A stretch of DNA of 27,912 nt from CAZVAN01 sp964625245 (GCA_964625245.1 CAZVAN010000009.1:1-27912); one strand, 5' to 3'. Shown: positions 14,089 through 21,565, numbered from the stretch's first letter. Made by a program: numbers and translations. Notes: generated from the letters alone by a model not told the origin.

Positions 14089-14841
14089 ATGAAGGTAACT
14101 TCCCTAAAAACCAGCAAGATACGAGCTGGGAACATCAGCCTTCTGGCGCTTATAGACCAATCGTTACCCACGCTAGAAGAAAAATCTATATTAGCCATAA
14201 CCTCCAAGATAGTATCGTTGTGCGAAAACTCGGTTGTGCCGATTGATGCTATCGACAAACAGGCTCTGGTGATAAGCGAGTCAGACTATTTTCTACCTGA
14301 AACTATTGAAAAATATGGCTTCAGCTTCACTATTGCCAACCACACACTTATTCCTATGGCTGGAATTGACCAGTCTAATGGCGACGGTAATTACGTGCTC
14401 TGGCCCAAGGATCCGCAAAAAACCGCCAACCAAGTAAGGCGGCACTTAGCAGAGCGATTTAAGCTTAACGAGGTAGGCGTAATCATAACCGACAGCACTT
14501 GCCAGCCCATGCGCCTGGGAACCGCCGGCATATCCATAGCTCATAGCGGTTTTGCCACACTAACAGATTATGTGGGCACCCCCGATCTATTCGGTCGGCC
14601 GCTTGAAGTAACTCAGGCCAATTTAGTCGGGGGGCTGGCGGCCGCGGCCGTGCTGGTTATGGGCGAAGGTGCTGAACAAACACCGCTATGTCTAATTTCC
14701 GACCTGTCCTTTATCAAATTTCAGCCGCGCGACCCCACTTTAGAGGAAATAGAAGGGGCTCATATTAAGATTGATGACGATATTTTTGCGCCCTTTCTAA
14801 ACGGAGTCAAATGGCAAAAAGGCAAGCGAGGCCAATCATGA
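14089..14841 (+). CDS. CofE-family gamma-glutamyl ligase homologue, 250 aa
   Basis: The protein matches the F420-0:gamma-glutamyl ligase (CofE/FbiB-N) fold by its ordered motifs: ILAITSKIVSLCENSVV (about 34-50), IPMAGIDQSNGDGNYVLWPKDP (about 92-112), VGVIITDSTCQPMRLGTAG (about 129-147), DYVGTPDLFGRPLEVTQANLVGGLAAAAVLVMGEG (about 162-196). CofE uses GTP and divalent metal to add glutamate by a gamma-linked peptide bond. In classical CofE the third motif reads GRPWR; here it is QPMR, so the substrate may differ. No other F420 gene is in the window, so I would not call it F420 synthesis. AAGGAG lies seven bases before the ATG; the last four bases overlap the next gene. A terminator and leader peptide precede it. 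Confidence 0.8.
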   Translation: MKVTSLKTSKIRAGNISLLALIDQSLPTLEEKSILAITSKIVSLCENSVVPIDAIDKQALVISESDYFLPETIEKYGFSFTIANHTLIPMAGIDQSNGDGNYVLWPKDPQKTANQVRRHLAERFKLNEVGVIITDSTCQPMRLGTAGISIAHSGFATLTDYVGTPDLFGRPLEVTQANLVGGLAAAAVLVMGEGAEQTPLCLISDLSFIKFQPRDPTLEEIEGAHIKIDDDIFAPFLNGVKWQKGKRGQS

Positions 14842-15344
14842 TTTCGCAGCTTGAGCGTTACTTAGACGCCGCCTACGTCTATAGGTTCAGCCATAGTCCA
14901 AATATAGTCCAGGACCGGGAAGACGCCCGCCGCTACGGCATAAACTGTATTTCCTTAGCCCACCTTGCGCTGAAAGATCTTTTCAACTATCGGCTGCCCC
15001 CGGGCTTAATGTGCTCGGAGCTATATGCCGATAGAGAACACTTTCGCCAAGTGGAAAGATTAGAGGATATGCAGCGCGGCGACCTAGTCTGGTTTGGGGC
15101 TGCCGATCCAAAAATAGAACTAGCCGAGTTTGTACCGCAGTATGAAGATGGACAGCTAGTAAATTGGACGGACTTTCCGGTTAAACATGTAGCTATCGAT
15201 ACCGGCGAGCGAGGCGATGATTATCAGCTGTTGCACTCAACCTACGTTGAGGGGACCAATGTTGTTTGGCCGCTTGCCGAGTTCGAGAACTATAAAAGAT
15301 ACAAAAAGCTCTACGGCATCACAAGGCTAAAGAACGCCGCCTAA
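14838..15344 (+). CDS. NlpC/P60-like cysteine hydrolase, 168 aa
   Basis: The ATG at 14838 overlaps the ligase stop (ATGA), so the two are translationally coupled; an earlier start at 14811 would overlap the ligase further. Cys37 (GINCISLAHLAL) sits at the start of a helix like the catalytic Cys of NlpC/P60, which usually reads D-C-S. RGDLVWFGAA (about 80-89) is the typical GDLVFF-type strand; His117 (VKHVAIDTGE) fits the catalytic His, and His133 (LLHSTY) the third polar residue. NlpC/P60 enzymes cut gamma-glutamyl or D-amino acid peptide bonds, often in cell wall. There is no signal peptide, so it probably acts in the cytoplasm. Paired with a gamma-glutamyl ligase, it may edit, trim or release the same bond type. 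Confidence 0.75.
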   Translation: MISQLERYLDAAYVYRFSHSPNIVQDREDARRYGINCISLAHLALKDLFNYRLPPGLMCSELYADREHFRQVERLEDMQRGDLVWFGAADPKIELAEFVPQYEDGQLVNWTDFPVKHVAIDTGERGDDYQLLHSTYVEGTNVVWPLAEFENYKRYKKLYGITRLKNAA

Positions 15345-15365
15345 CCTTGAGCTGTTGATTCTCGG

Positions 15366-15467
15366 TCTTCCCAGGAAGAGAAGCACCGGTTCGCTGGAAG
15401 CGAATGCGAATTTATTTCGCAAGGTGCGATGAGGAACCCGTGCGGGGTTCCTCATAAGGCGAAGCCG
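15366..15467. other. Structured multi-hairpin region between convergent genes
   Basis: Nested hairpins fill this gap: TCTTC/GAAGA (15366-15370 with 15375-15379); GCACC (15383-15387) closing on GGTGC (15423-15427) around two hairpins, TTCGC/GCGAA (15390-15404) and TGCGAA/TTCGCA (15405-15421); then a ten-pair stem (15430-15439 with 15445-15454). The middle part is a three-way junction. The ten-pair hairpin likely terminates both convergent genes. The CTCATAAGGCGAAGCCG tail (15451-15467) abuts the stop of the minus-strand gene and is nearly the same as 13897-13913. Confidence 0.5.
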
Positions 15468-17120
15468 TTAAAACTTGTCGCGAACATGGGACATAGAAAA
15501 GTCCCAATCGGCATCGGTTTTTTTGTGCGGATTAAAGATATTTTGAGGGTCAAATATTTGCTTAGTTTCCTTAAAGAGCGTCAGGATTTCTTTGCCGTAC
15601 ATCTGCTCCAGCCAAGGGCCGCGAATCATACCGTCATTATGCTCACCAGACAAACTCCCACCGTATTTTAGTATCAGTTCGTTGACTTCTTTCATGGAAG
15701 GTTGCAGCTTGGCGCGTTCTTTGGGGTCCTCGATCTTCATAAGTGGAATAACGTGAAAGTTGCCGTCGCCCATGTGCCCGGCGATTGTAGCCATTAGCTT
15801 GTACTTATTTATAATTGCCCGAAGTTCCGGCAAGAACTTGGTCAGGTGTACCGGCGGCACTACCATATCGTCAATGTAGGGCGCGGTGTGCTTATCGTGG
15901 ACTTTTTTGCGAAGCAGGTTGAAGCTCTCCCGGCGCATGATGCGGAACTTCCAGGCTTTGGATTCGGTGGAATCTTCTTCCATGGCTTCCAATTTGAAGG
16001 GTTGGAGTATTTCGCGCATAGCGTGCACCTTATTCTTAACCTCTTCAGGCGTCTCGCCGGTAAATTCAATCAGCAGGATTAGTTTTGGGATGCCCTTAAA
16101 CAGGAGGAAGGCGTCCGGTACTAGCTGTAAACCCAGTTTAAAAAGGCCAATCCAGCCCAGGGTTTTTCTAAAATAGGGGAAGAACTTTATGGACAACATC
16201 AAGGTATAGTTATCAAAAGACTCAAAGCTGGCCGGTTTTTGGGGTAGTACGGCGTTGATGATTTCGCCAAGGTTGTCGGTGCTCTTCATAAAGGCCACCA
16301 GAACACCGGAATGAGGCTTGTCATTGATTAGGTTAAAGCTGATGTCGCCAACCAGCCCAAGCGTGCCCTGAGAACCCACGAACAGTTTGGTCAGGTCAAA
16401 TATACCGGTCTCGCGGTCCCAGACGTCCCATAAGTTGTAGCCGGTCGAATTTTTAGTAACTTTAGGTTTGGCAAGCTTAATCTTGTCATAATTCTTATCT
16501 AGCAGGTCGAACATCCTGCGGTAGAGTTCACCTTCAAAATCTTTCTGGGCTTTTTTAGCTTCCAGTTCCTTTTTATTGAGGGGTTTAAGAGTATAGGTTT
16601 TGCCATCAGCCAGGACTACATCGAGTTTAGTAACAAAGTTCTCGGTTTTGCCAAATTCCAGCGATTTTTCGCCACCGGAATTATTAGCTACCATACCGCC
16701 AACGCTGGCTAGCTCGCGGGAAGCGGGAAAGCTGGGCAGCAGGGCCTTTTTCTTTAATGTTTCTTTTTCAAAATCCCTATAAAACACCCCGGGCTGGGTA
16801 CGGGCGGAGTGGCTGGTAACTTCTTCAATTTTATTGAGATGCTTCAGAAAATCGACGAGGACAGATTCATTTATAGAACCGCCGGACATACAGGTACCGG
16901 CGCTGCGGGCCGTTAACGACAGCTTGGGGATTTTTGTTCGGCATTGGTTGACGCTATCTACCAGGCGAATCAGATCGGCTATGTTTTTTGGCCGAACCAC
17001 AACTTCCGGGACCATTTCAAACAGGGAAGCATCATGACTATAGAATTGGCGGCTTTCCTCGGTGGTGTCAATTTCGCCTTCAAAGCCCATTTTCTTCAGG
17101 GTGTCATAAAAAAGGTCCAT
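15468..17120 (-). CDS. FAD-binding oxidase/dehydrogenase of the GlcD/D-lactate dehydrogenase type
   Basis: A 550-residue vanillyl-alcohol-oxidase-family flavoenzyme. The FAD-binding part carries LTARSAGTCMSGGSINES (about 72-90), GGMVANNSGGEKSLEFGKT (about 140-160), TKNSTGYNLWDV and FVGSQGTLGLVG. The substrate cap has GHMGDGNFHVIPLM with the two His residues typical of 2-hydroxyacid enzymes, and the C-terminus has GGSLSGEHNDGMIRGPWLEQMYG and FDPQNIFNPHKK. It lacks the C-terminal Fe-S domain of the long fused forms. It most likely oxidises D-lactate or another 2-hydroxyacid and passes electrons to quinone, so it could feed the Cyo oxidase nearby. The exact substrate cannot be read. The ATG at 17120 is preferred to the GTG just before it. 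Confidence 0.88.
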   Translation of the reverse strand: MDLFYDTLKKMGFEGEIDTTEESRQFYSHDASLFEMVPEVVVRPKNIADLIRLVDSVNQCRTKIPKLSLTARSAGTCMSGGSINESVLVDFLKHLNKIEEVTSHSARTQPGVFYRDFEKETLKKKALLPSFPASRELASVGGMVANNSGGEKSLEFGKTENFVTKLDVVLADGKTYTLKPLNKKELEAKKAQKDFEGELYRRMFDLLDKNYDKIKLAKPKVTKNSTGYNLWDVWDRETGIFDLTKLFVGSQGTLGLVGDISFNLINDKPHSGVLVAFMKSTDNLGEIINAVLPQKPASFESFDNYTLMLSIKFFPYFRKTLGWIGLFKLGLQLVPDAFLLFKGIPKLILLIEFTGETPEEVKNKVHAMREILQPFKLEAMEEDSTESKAWKFRIMRRESFNLLRKKVHDKHTAPYIDDMVVPPVHLTKFLPELRAIINKYKLMATIAGHMGDGNFHVIPLMKIEDPKERAKLQPSMKEVNELILKYGGSLSGEHNDGMIRGPWLEQMYGKEILTLFKETKQIFDPQNIFNPHKKTDADWDFSMSHVRDKF

Positions 17121-17173
17121 CACCCTTAAGCTTACGGGACTAAATTACAACGCGCAAGGTGAGCCAGGCGGTT

Positions 17174-17179
17174 TATAAT
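17174..17179 (+). promoter_or_regulatory. -10 box of thyA-folA
   Basis: TATAAT ends nine bases before the ATG at 17189. It lies inside an apparent longer reading frame that would start at 17159, which argues that the upstream start is not used and that the mRNA is leaderless. Confidence 0.65.
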
Positions 17180-17188
17180 ATCATCACC

Positions 17189-18124
17189 ATGAGGCAGTAC
17201 TTGGATTTACTTTCTGACATTAAGACAAACGGCACTAAAAAAGGCGACCGTACCGGTACTGGCACTATAAGCGTCTTTGGCCGCCAACTGCGTTTTGACT
17301 TAAGTCAGGGTTTTCCGGCAGTTACCACCAAAAAATTATTTATGCGTGGCATCATCCACGAGCTTATCTGGTTTTTAAATGGTAGCTCCAACATCAAATA
17401 CCTGGTGGATAACGATGTACACATTTGGGACGAATGGCCCTATAAACACTACCTAGTAGAGCAAGGGAAGAGTGTGCCGAGCTCTAGCAGTGAAGAGTGG
17501 AAGGCTGGCATCAAGGAATTCACCGAAAAGATAAAGACTGATGATGAATTTGCCAAGAAATGGGGAGAGTTAGGTCCGGTTTATGGATACCAGTGGCGAC
17601 ATTGGCGAACGCCCGATGGTAAGGAAATTGACCAGATAGCCCAAGCTATTGAAAACATCAAAGGCGCCAAGGCTGACCCCAATCACCGGGACTCACGCCG
17701 AATCATCGTCTCTGCCTGGAACGTCGCCGACATTGAAGAAATGAATAAAGCCGGTTTACCACCGTGCCATCTGCTGTTCCAGTTCTACGTATCGGACGGC
17801 AAGCTATCCTGTCAGATGTATCAGCGTAGCGCCGACACCTTCCTAGGCGTGCCCTTTAACATTGCCAGCTATTCTCTGCTAACCATGATGATGGCCCAGG
17901 TCACCGGTCTGAAGCCGGGCGATTTTGTACATACCTTTGGCGACACTCACCTTTACGTCAACCATCTGGAGCAGGTAGATGAGCAGCTATCGCGTAAACC
18001 TAAGAAACTGCCAACTATGTGGATTAACCCCGAAGTTAAAACTATTGACGGCTTTAGCATTGATGATTTCCGGCTGGAAAATTATGACCCATACCCGGCA
18101 ATTTCGGCGCCGATAGCGGTATAA
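17189..18124 (+). CDS. thyA: Thymidylate synthase
   Basis: A full-length 311-residue enzyme. The protein starts MRQYLDLLSDI, like the family consensus, which with the TATAAT just upstream decides for the ATG at 17189. Key parts: folate and phosphate-binding Arg in DRTGTGTISVFG (about 20-31); the WHELIWFL-type strand IIHELIWFLNG; the active-site Cys in LPPCHLLFQFYV (about 191-202); RSADTFLGVPFNIASY and HLYVNHLEQ. It methylates dUMP to dTMP using methylene-tetrahydrofolate. An extra charged insertion (SSSSEEWKAGIKEFTEKIKTDDEFAKKWGELG) lies before VYGYQWRHW, as in the longer subgroup of ThyA. It is followed four bases later by folA, which recycles the folate it oxidises. Confidence 0.97.
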   Translation: MRQYLDLLSDIKTNGTKKGDRTGTGTISVFGRQLRFDLSQGFPAVTTKKLFMRGIIHELIWFLNGSSNIKYLVDNDVHIWDEWPYKHYLVEQGKSVPSSSSEEWKAGIKEFTEKIKTDDEFAKKWGELGPVYGYQWRHWRTPDGKEIDQIAQAIENIKGAKADPNHRDSRRIIVSAWNVADIEEMNKAGLPPCHLLFQFYVSDGKLSCQMYQRSADTFLGVPFNIASYSLLTMMMAQVTGLKPGDFVHTFGDTHLYVNHLEQVDEQLSRKPKKLPTMWINPEVKTIDGFSIDDFRLENYDPYPAISAPIAV

Positions 18125-18128
18125 ACTT

Positions 18129-18641
18129 ATGGAGATATCAATTATCGTAGCCGTCAGTGATAACGGGGTAATAGGTAAAGATGGTGAGATTCCATGGTTT
18201 GTGCGCGGCGAACAAGCCCGTTTCAAAACCATCACTATGGGTCATCCTATAATAATGGGTCGTAAGACACACGAGTCCATCGGTAGAACCTTGCCCGGAA
18301 GATTAAATGTAGTTATCAGTCGTAACCGCGCGTACAAGGTTCAAGAGGGTAGTGTCTTGGTCGGCTCGCTAGAGGAGGCCTTGTCGTTGACTGAGGCAGA
18401 GTCAGCTGAGCAAGTATTTGTGATTGGCGGAGAGAGCTTCTTTAACGAAGCGTTGCCAAAAGCCAGCAGGCTTTATTTGACCAAAGTTCATGCCACGGTT
18501 GAGGGAGATAAGTTTTTTAGCTATAACCCCCGTGAGTGGAAGTTGATTTCGTCAGAGTTTTATGAAAAAGAAAAAGTTGACGATAGACCATACGACTTTG
18601 AAGTTTGTGTGCTCGAGAAAATTAGACACTCACCGGTCTAG
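18129..18641 (+). CDS. folA: Dihydrofolate reductase
   Basis: A 170-residue enzyme with the family landmarks in order: IIVAVSDNGVIGKDGEIPW (about 5-23), the acidic residue followed by F (RGEQARFKTITMGHPIIMGRKTHESIG, about 26-53), LPGRLNVVISR and VFVIGGESFFNEAL with the GG motif (about 96-110). It reduces dihydrofolate to tetrahydrofolate with NADPH. In the motif that usually reads LPxDxxxF the acidic residue is replaced by GE with a slightly altered spacing (WFVRGEQARF), common in CPR forms. It begins four bases after the thyA stop, so it is transcribed with thyA, the classical pairing. No riboswitch or own promoter is seen. Confidence 0.93.
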   Translation: MEISIIVAVSDNGVIGKDGEIPWFVRGEQARFKTITMGHPIIMGRKTHESIGRTLPGRLNVVISRNRAYKVQEGSVLVGSLEEALSLTEAESAEQVFVIGGESFFNEALPKASRLYLTKVHATVEGDKFFSYNPREWKLISSEFYEKEKVDDRPYDFEVCVLEKIRHSPV

Positions 18642-18649
18642 GTATTTGG

Positions 18650-18655
18650 TACAAT
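18650..18655 (+). promoter_or_regulatory. -10 box for the gene at 18662
   Basis: TACAAT ends six bases before the ATG, which suits a leaderless transcript. The box lies in the short gap after folA. Confidence 0.5.
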
Positions 18656-18661
18656 AGGTCT

Positions 18662-19234
18662 ATGAAAGAGGCCCTCAGCAAAAGCCACATCCGCATTTTT
18701 TTGGCTGTGCTTGGCACTGCTACGCTGGTTTTGGGAGCCAGCTATACCATGGTTCAGCAATCTACCCGCTTGTCGGCTAACGACATCCCGTTGTCTCTAT
18801 CGCAAACCATCAGTAACGAGCTGGATAGTGGCAGCTCACCTAACGATGTTATCGCCAGCCAAATGGTTAACCTGGCCAGCAACACCAATCCGTTTATCAT
18901 AATCACCGATGATTCTAAACACGTGCTGGCCAGTACCGCTCATTTGAATGGCCAGACGCCGCTGCCCCCAGCCGGTGTTTTTAGCTACACCGACGCTCAC
19001 GGTAGTGACCATTTCACCTGGCAGCCAGCCGATAACGTCCGTTTAGCTACTAGAGTGGTAGCTTACGGCACAAAGGGTAAAGACGCCGGTTTTATCATCA
19101 CCGGCCAGTCACTGAAACCTTACGAGGACCGGATTCAAGTTTATGGCGAGCTGGCACTAATCGCCTGGTTCGCGGTCCTTGCCTGGAACTTCTTAGTGCT
19201 GCTGCTGTCGGAGCGAAAATTCCAAACTAAATAA
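18662..19234 (+). CDS. Two-helix membrane protein with an outer sensor-like domain, 190 aa
   Basis: A short cytoplasmic start precedes a first helix (IRIFLAVLGTATLVLGASYTMV, about 10-31). The outer domain (about 32-155) has an N-terminal helix region (LSANDIPLSLSQTISNEL) then a PAS/Cache-like strand pattern: NPFIIITDDSKHVLAST, PLPPAGVFSYTDAHG, FTWQPADNVRLATRVVAY, and AGFIITGQSLKPYEDRIQ. A second helix (LALIAWFAVLAWNFLVLLLSE, about 163-184) closes it, with only eight cytoplasmic residues. This looks like the sensor half of a histidine kinase without the kinase. It has its own promoter after folA, and convergent with the MOSC gene with only six bases between. Function unknown. Confidence 0.65.
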   Translation: MKEALSKSHIRIFLAVLGTATLVLGASYTMVQQSTRLSANDIPLSLSQTISNELDSGSSPNDVIASQMVNLASNTNPFIIITDDSKHVLASTAHLNGQTPLPPAGVFSYTDAHGSDHFTWQPADNVRLATRVVAYGTKGKDAGFIITGQSLKPYEDRIQVYGELALIAWFAVLAWNFLVLLLSERKFQTK

Positions 19235-19240
19235 TAATCC

Positions 19241-20158
19241 CTACCTTAGTTCAACATTTCGTTCAAGGCTGCTGCGCTCAATAGTAAGTTCGTCTCCTTC
19301 TGCCACCATAAGGCCTTCTTCGTATACGTGCATCAGGTTCTGGCCAAAGTAAACGCCTTTGCTCTTGTCTCCCGGTTTAGTCTTGTCAGTGCCGGATCGA
19401 ATCATAGCCAGCGCTTTGCCAACTGCTTTGCCGGTTGCTTCTCCGGTAGCCTGGTCTACGTAGGGTATGGAGCAACGCTTACAAGGCCGCGCCACACTGG
19501 CTATCATCTCGCCAATTCTTATCCGCCGCCAATAGTCCTCATCAAAAGCCTCCAGGTTTCCGCCTGAGAGAACTATGTTGGGCCGGAAGCGGTCCATTGG
19601 CACGGCCGGCTCTTCGAGTTGTTCATTTAATACCGTATTAACCGCTTCAAGCGAAGCGTAGGTTGTCAGCAACATCGGAAAAGCGTCGGCAAAACCAACC
19701 TCGTTAAACGAGCCTGGCTGATGGTAGCGCTCATTGATGTATCTTGGCGTAAAGTCTGCGGCTGTAATCAGTTTAACGTTTCTGCCCAGATAGGAACTAA
19801 ACCAGTCGTCGGCTTCTTCGGTTACTTCCAAACCGGTGACAGCTTTGCCGTGGAGTGTAGCCAGCACAATTCTGTCATCCCAAGGGTCAGCCACCAGCGG
19901 AACCCTGATTTCAGCCATATCTGGCGCCGCGATATTTAGTGTCGATGCATCCGGTTGGTCAGCTTCTTCTATGGTTGGTCTAACGATGGCCAGCCTTGGC
20001 TCTGTCCGCTGTGAAATAAAGTTCTTGGCTTCGTCAATTAACATAAAGGTACGATCATACTCCAGGCCAATTGGAGTTACTGCTGCTTCACTTAGCTGTG
20101 TGCCGCCACATGATTTTATGGGATACGTAAAAAGGCTGTCGACCCGTACTTCACTCAT
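19241..20158 (-). CDS. MOSC-domain protein of the mARC/YcbX type, 305 aa
   Basis: Residues 1-110 make the MOSC N-terminal beta-barrel: DSLFTYPIKSCGGTQLSEAAVTPIGLEYDR and TFMLIDEAKNFISQRTEPRLA. The MOSC domain follows (about 130-300): FADAFPMLLTTYASLEAVN, VPMDRFRPNIVLSG, FDEDYWRRIRIG and then RPCKRCSIPYVDQATGE with Cys226 and Cys229, one of which would be the Mo ligand in mARC-type enzymes. Family members bind the molybdenum cofactor and reduce N-hydroxylated bases and similar compounds. No Moco biosynthesis gene is in the window, so the cofactor source is open. TATAAT ends six bases before the ATG, so the mRNA is leaderless. Convergent with 18662. Confidence 0.85.
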   Translation of the reverse strand: MSEVRVDSLFTYPIKSCGGTQLSEAAVTPIGLEYDRTFMLIDEAKNFISQRTEPRLAIVRPTIEEADQPDASTLNIAAPDMAEIRVPLVADPWDDRIVLATLHGKAVTGLEVTEEADDWFSSYLGRNVKLITAADFTPRYINERYHQPGSFNEVGFADAFPMLLTTYASLEAVNTVLNEQLEEPAVPMDRFRPNIVLSGGNLEAFDEDYWRRIRIGEMIASVARPCKRCSIPYVDQATGEATGKAVGKALAMIRSGTDKTKPGDKSKGVYFGQNLMHVYEEGLMVAEGDELTIERSSLERNVELR

Positions 20159-20164
20159 ATTTTG

Positions 20165-20170
20165 ATTATA
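20165..20170 (-). promoter_or_regulatory. -10 box for the MOSC gene
   Basis: Perfect TATAAT on the minus strand, six bases before the ATG at 20158, consistent with a leaderless mRNA. Confidence 0.6.
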
Positions 20171-20219
20171 TCCTCATTGATGCTTTTTTATGAAAGTTTG
20201 AACTGCTGCGCCCGGGGGC

Positions 20220-21206
20220 TCACAGAATGAGCATGGCGTCGCCAAAGGAGTAAAAGCGGTATTTGCTGGCTATAGCGTGGTCATAAACGCGCTGCAGCTC
20301 ATCGATTGAGCCAATCAAGGCAGCGACCAGCATCAGTAGGGTGGATTTGGGTAAGTGGAAGTTAGTGACTAGCGAGTCCACGGCTTTGAAGTTGTAACCC
20401 GGCGTTATAAAGATATCTGTCGAACCCGCCGCTTCTTTAAACGGCTTACCAAGAGTCTCCAGCACCCGTAGTGTGGTGGTGCCAACGGCCGTAATTGATT
20501 TGGCTCTGTTTAGGGCCGAGGCCGTTTGTCCGGACAGAAAGAATTCTTCGCTATGCATCTTGTGGCTACTTAGCTCGTCAGTTTTTACCGGCGCAAAAGT
20601 CCCTAGCCCAACGTGCAGCGTCAATTTTTGAATTGGATGATTCTTTGAAAGTTCAGCGAGCTGCTTATCCGTGAAGTGGAGGCCGGCTGTTGGCGCCGCC
20701 TTGCTACCTAAGGGTCGCGCGTAGACTGTTTGATATTCACCGGCCAGTGATTCATCTTGTGCAATATAGGGCGGGAAGGGGGTCTGGCGGTATTTATCAA
20801 ATGCTACGGCGTCAATCGGCTGACTTAACTCCAGAGTTCGGATGCCATCACCACTGATGGCGATGGTTCTAGCACTTAGCTCTGACTGCTTGTCTAAAAT
20901 GACGGTTTCGTTTAGTTTAAATTTTTTACCTGGTCTGACCAGAGCTTCAACAGTTTTGGGGTTGATAGTTTGGGTGACAAATACTTCAATGCCATCAAAC
21001 CGTAGCCGGCTTTTCTCAACCCTAGAGTCGTTCAAAACAATGGTGGTCTTTGGCTTTAGATATTTCTCTAAATTATAGAAGCGGTCATCTGTTAGCTTCT
21101 TAGTTTTTCTATCATAAACAAGTAGCCGGGCGTGGTCGCGGGGATGAGCCGGAACCTGAGCAATTAGCTGCTTGGGCAAATCAAAGTCAAAGTCGCTTAA
21201 CTTCAT
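20220..21206 (-). CDS. queA: S-adenosylmethionine:tRNA ribosyltransferase-isomerase
   Basis: A 328-residue QueA. The N-terminus MKLSDFDFDLPKQLIAQVPAHPRDHARLL is the family signature, followed by DRFYNLEKYLKPKTTIVLNDSRV, then the SAM-site part SKAAPTAGLHFTDKQL and LTLHVGLGTFAPV, and VTNFHLPKSTLLMLVAALIG with YRFYSFGDAMLIL at the C-terminus. It transfers and isomerises the ribose of SAM onto preQ1 in tRNA, the penultimate step to queuosine. No tgt or other queuosine gene is next to it here. TATACT ends nine bases before the ATG, another likely leaderless start. It is upstream of, and in line with, the MOSC gene, but that has its own promoter. Slightly shorter than E. coli QueA (356). Confidence 0.96.
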   Translation of the reverse strand: MKLSDFDFDLPKQLIAQVPAHPRDHARLLVYDRKTKKLTDDRFYNLEKYLKPKTTIVLNDSRVEKSRLRFDGIEVFVTQTINPKTVEALVRPGKKFKLNETVILDKQSELSARTIAISGDGIRTLELSQPIDAVAFDKYRQTPFPPYIAQDESLAGEYQTVYARPLGSKAAPTAGLHFTDKQLAELSKNHPIQKLTLHVGLGTFAPVKTDELSSHKMHSEEFFLSGQTASALNRAKSITAVGTTTLRVLETLGKPFKEAAGSTDIFITPGYNFKAVDSLVTNFHLPKSTLLMLVAALIGSIDELQRVYDHAIASKYRFYSFGDAMLIL

Positions 21207-21565
21207 ACTTAATCCAGTATATCTGGTGGGGCGCTTGTTATTGGTGCAATGTGGCCAGTGTTTCTAAAACTAATACTTCTTATAATACCGCCGGCGATTG
21301 ATAGCTTTGCGGTTTCGGCAGCTATTGGCATGACAGCTTTTTAGCCCACGAATTCTAGGTAGTTCCTAAAAGGTCGGAGATTGTGGTTCGAAATTCGGGA
21401 CCATTTTATACCCCCGTTAAGCGAACCGGCCTGTGACATGCCTAACTGTCTAACCGTGGTATGTTTCACAGCTTTGACTCAGGAACCCGTTAGTATGGGT
21501 CTGACGCTCGGGTAAATACGCCTGCAAGCGTCAAGTAACGTTTAAGCTCTACATAAGGAGGGTAT
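21207..21565. other. Non-coding gap with promoters and a structured leader
   Basis: The stretch holds no recognised gene. Near the left are the queA -10 (TATACT on the minus strand, 21216-21221) and a plus-strand TATAAT at 21281-21286 followed by the weak hairpin ATAGCT/AGCTAT (21301-21325). From about 21406 a second promoter (TTGTGG at 21381, TTATAC at 21406) probably starts the leader of the secreted protein, described separately. A 25-codon frame (21438-21515) lies inside this leader but has no ribosome site. I considered a tRNA near 21380 and rejected it. Confidence 0.5.
21418..21560 (+). ncRNA. Structured 5' leader of the secreted protein
   Basis: Two strong stems are visible: TGTGA-CATGCC (21432-21442) with GGTATG-TT-TCACA (21458-21470), and GACGCT-CGGG (21502-21511) with CCTG-CA-AGCGTC (21522-21533); between them ACCC/GGGT can pair. 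The leader runs to AAGGAGGG before the ATG at 21566. It resembles a riboswitch-type leader in size, but I cannot match it to a known class. Confidence 0.4.

Noticed and set aside
14089..14841. Calling the gene F420-0:gamma-glutamyl ligase outright
   Set aside because: The family match is clear, but a key motif differs (QPMR for GRPWR) and no F420 gene is nearby; the substrate is left open.
17159..17188. Longer N-terminus of thymidylate synthase from GTG 17159
   Set aside because: It would contain the TATAAT promoter box and adds ten residues not seen in the family, which starts near MxQYLDLL.
21340..21420. A tRNA-like GGTTCGAAATTC segment
   Set aside because: The five bases on each side of the TTCGAAA-like loop do not pair, and no acceptor or anticodon stem can be drawn.
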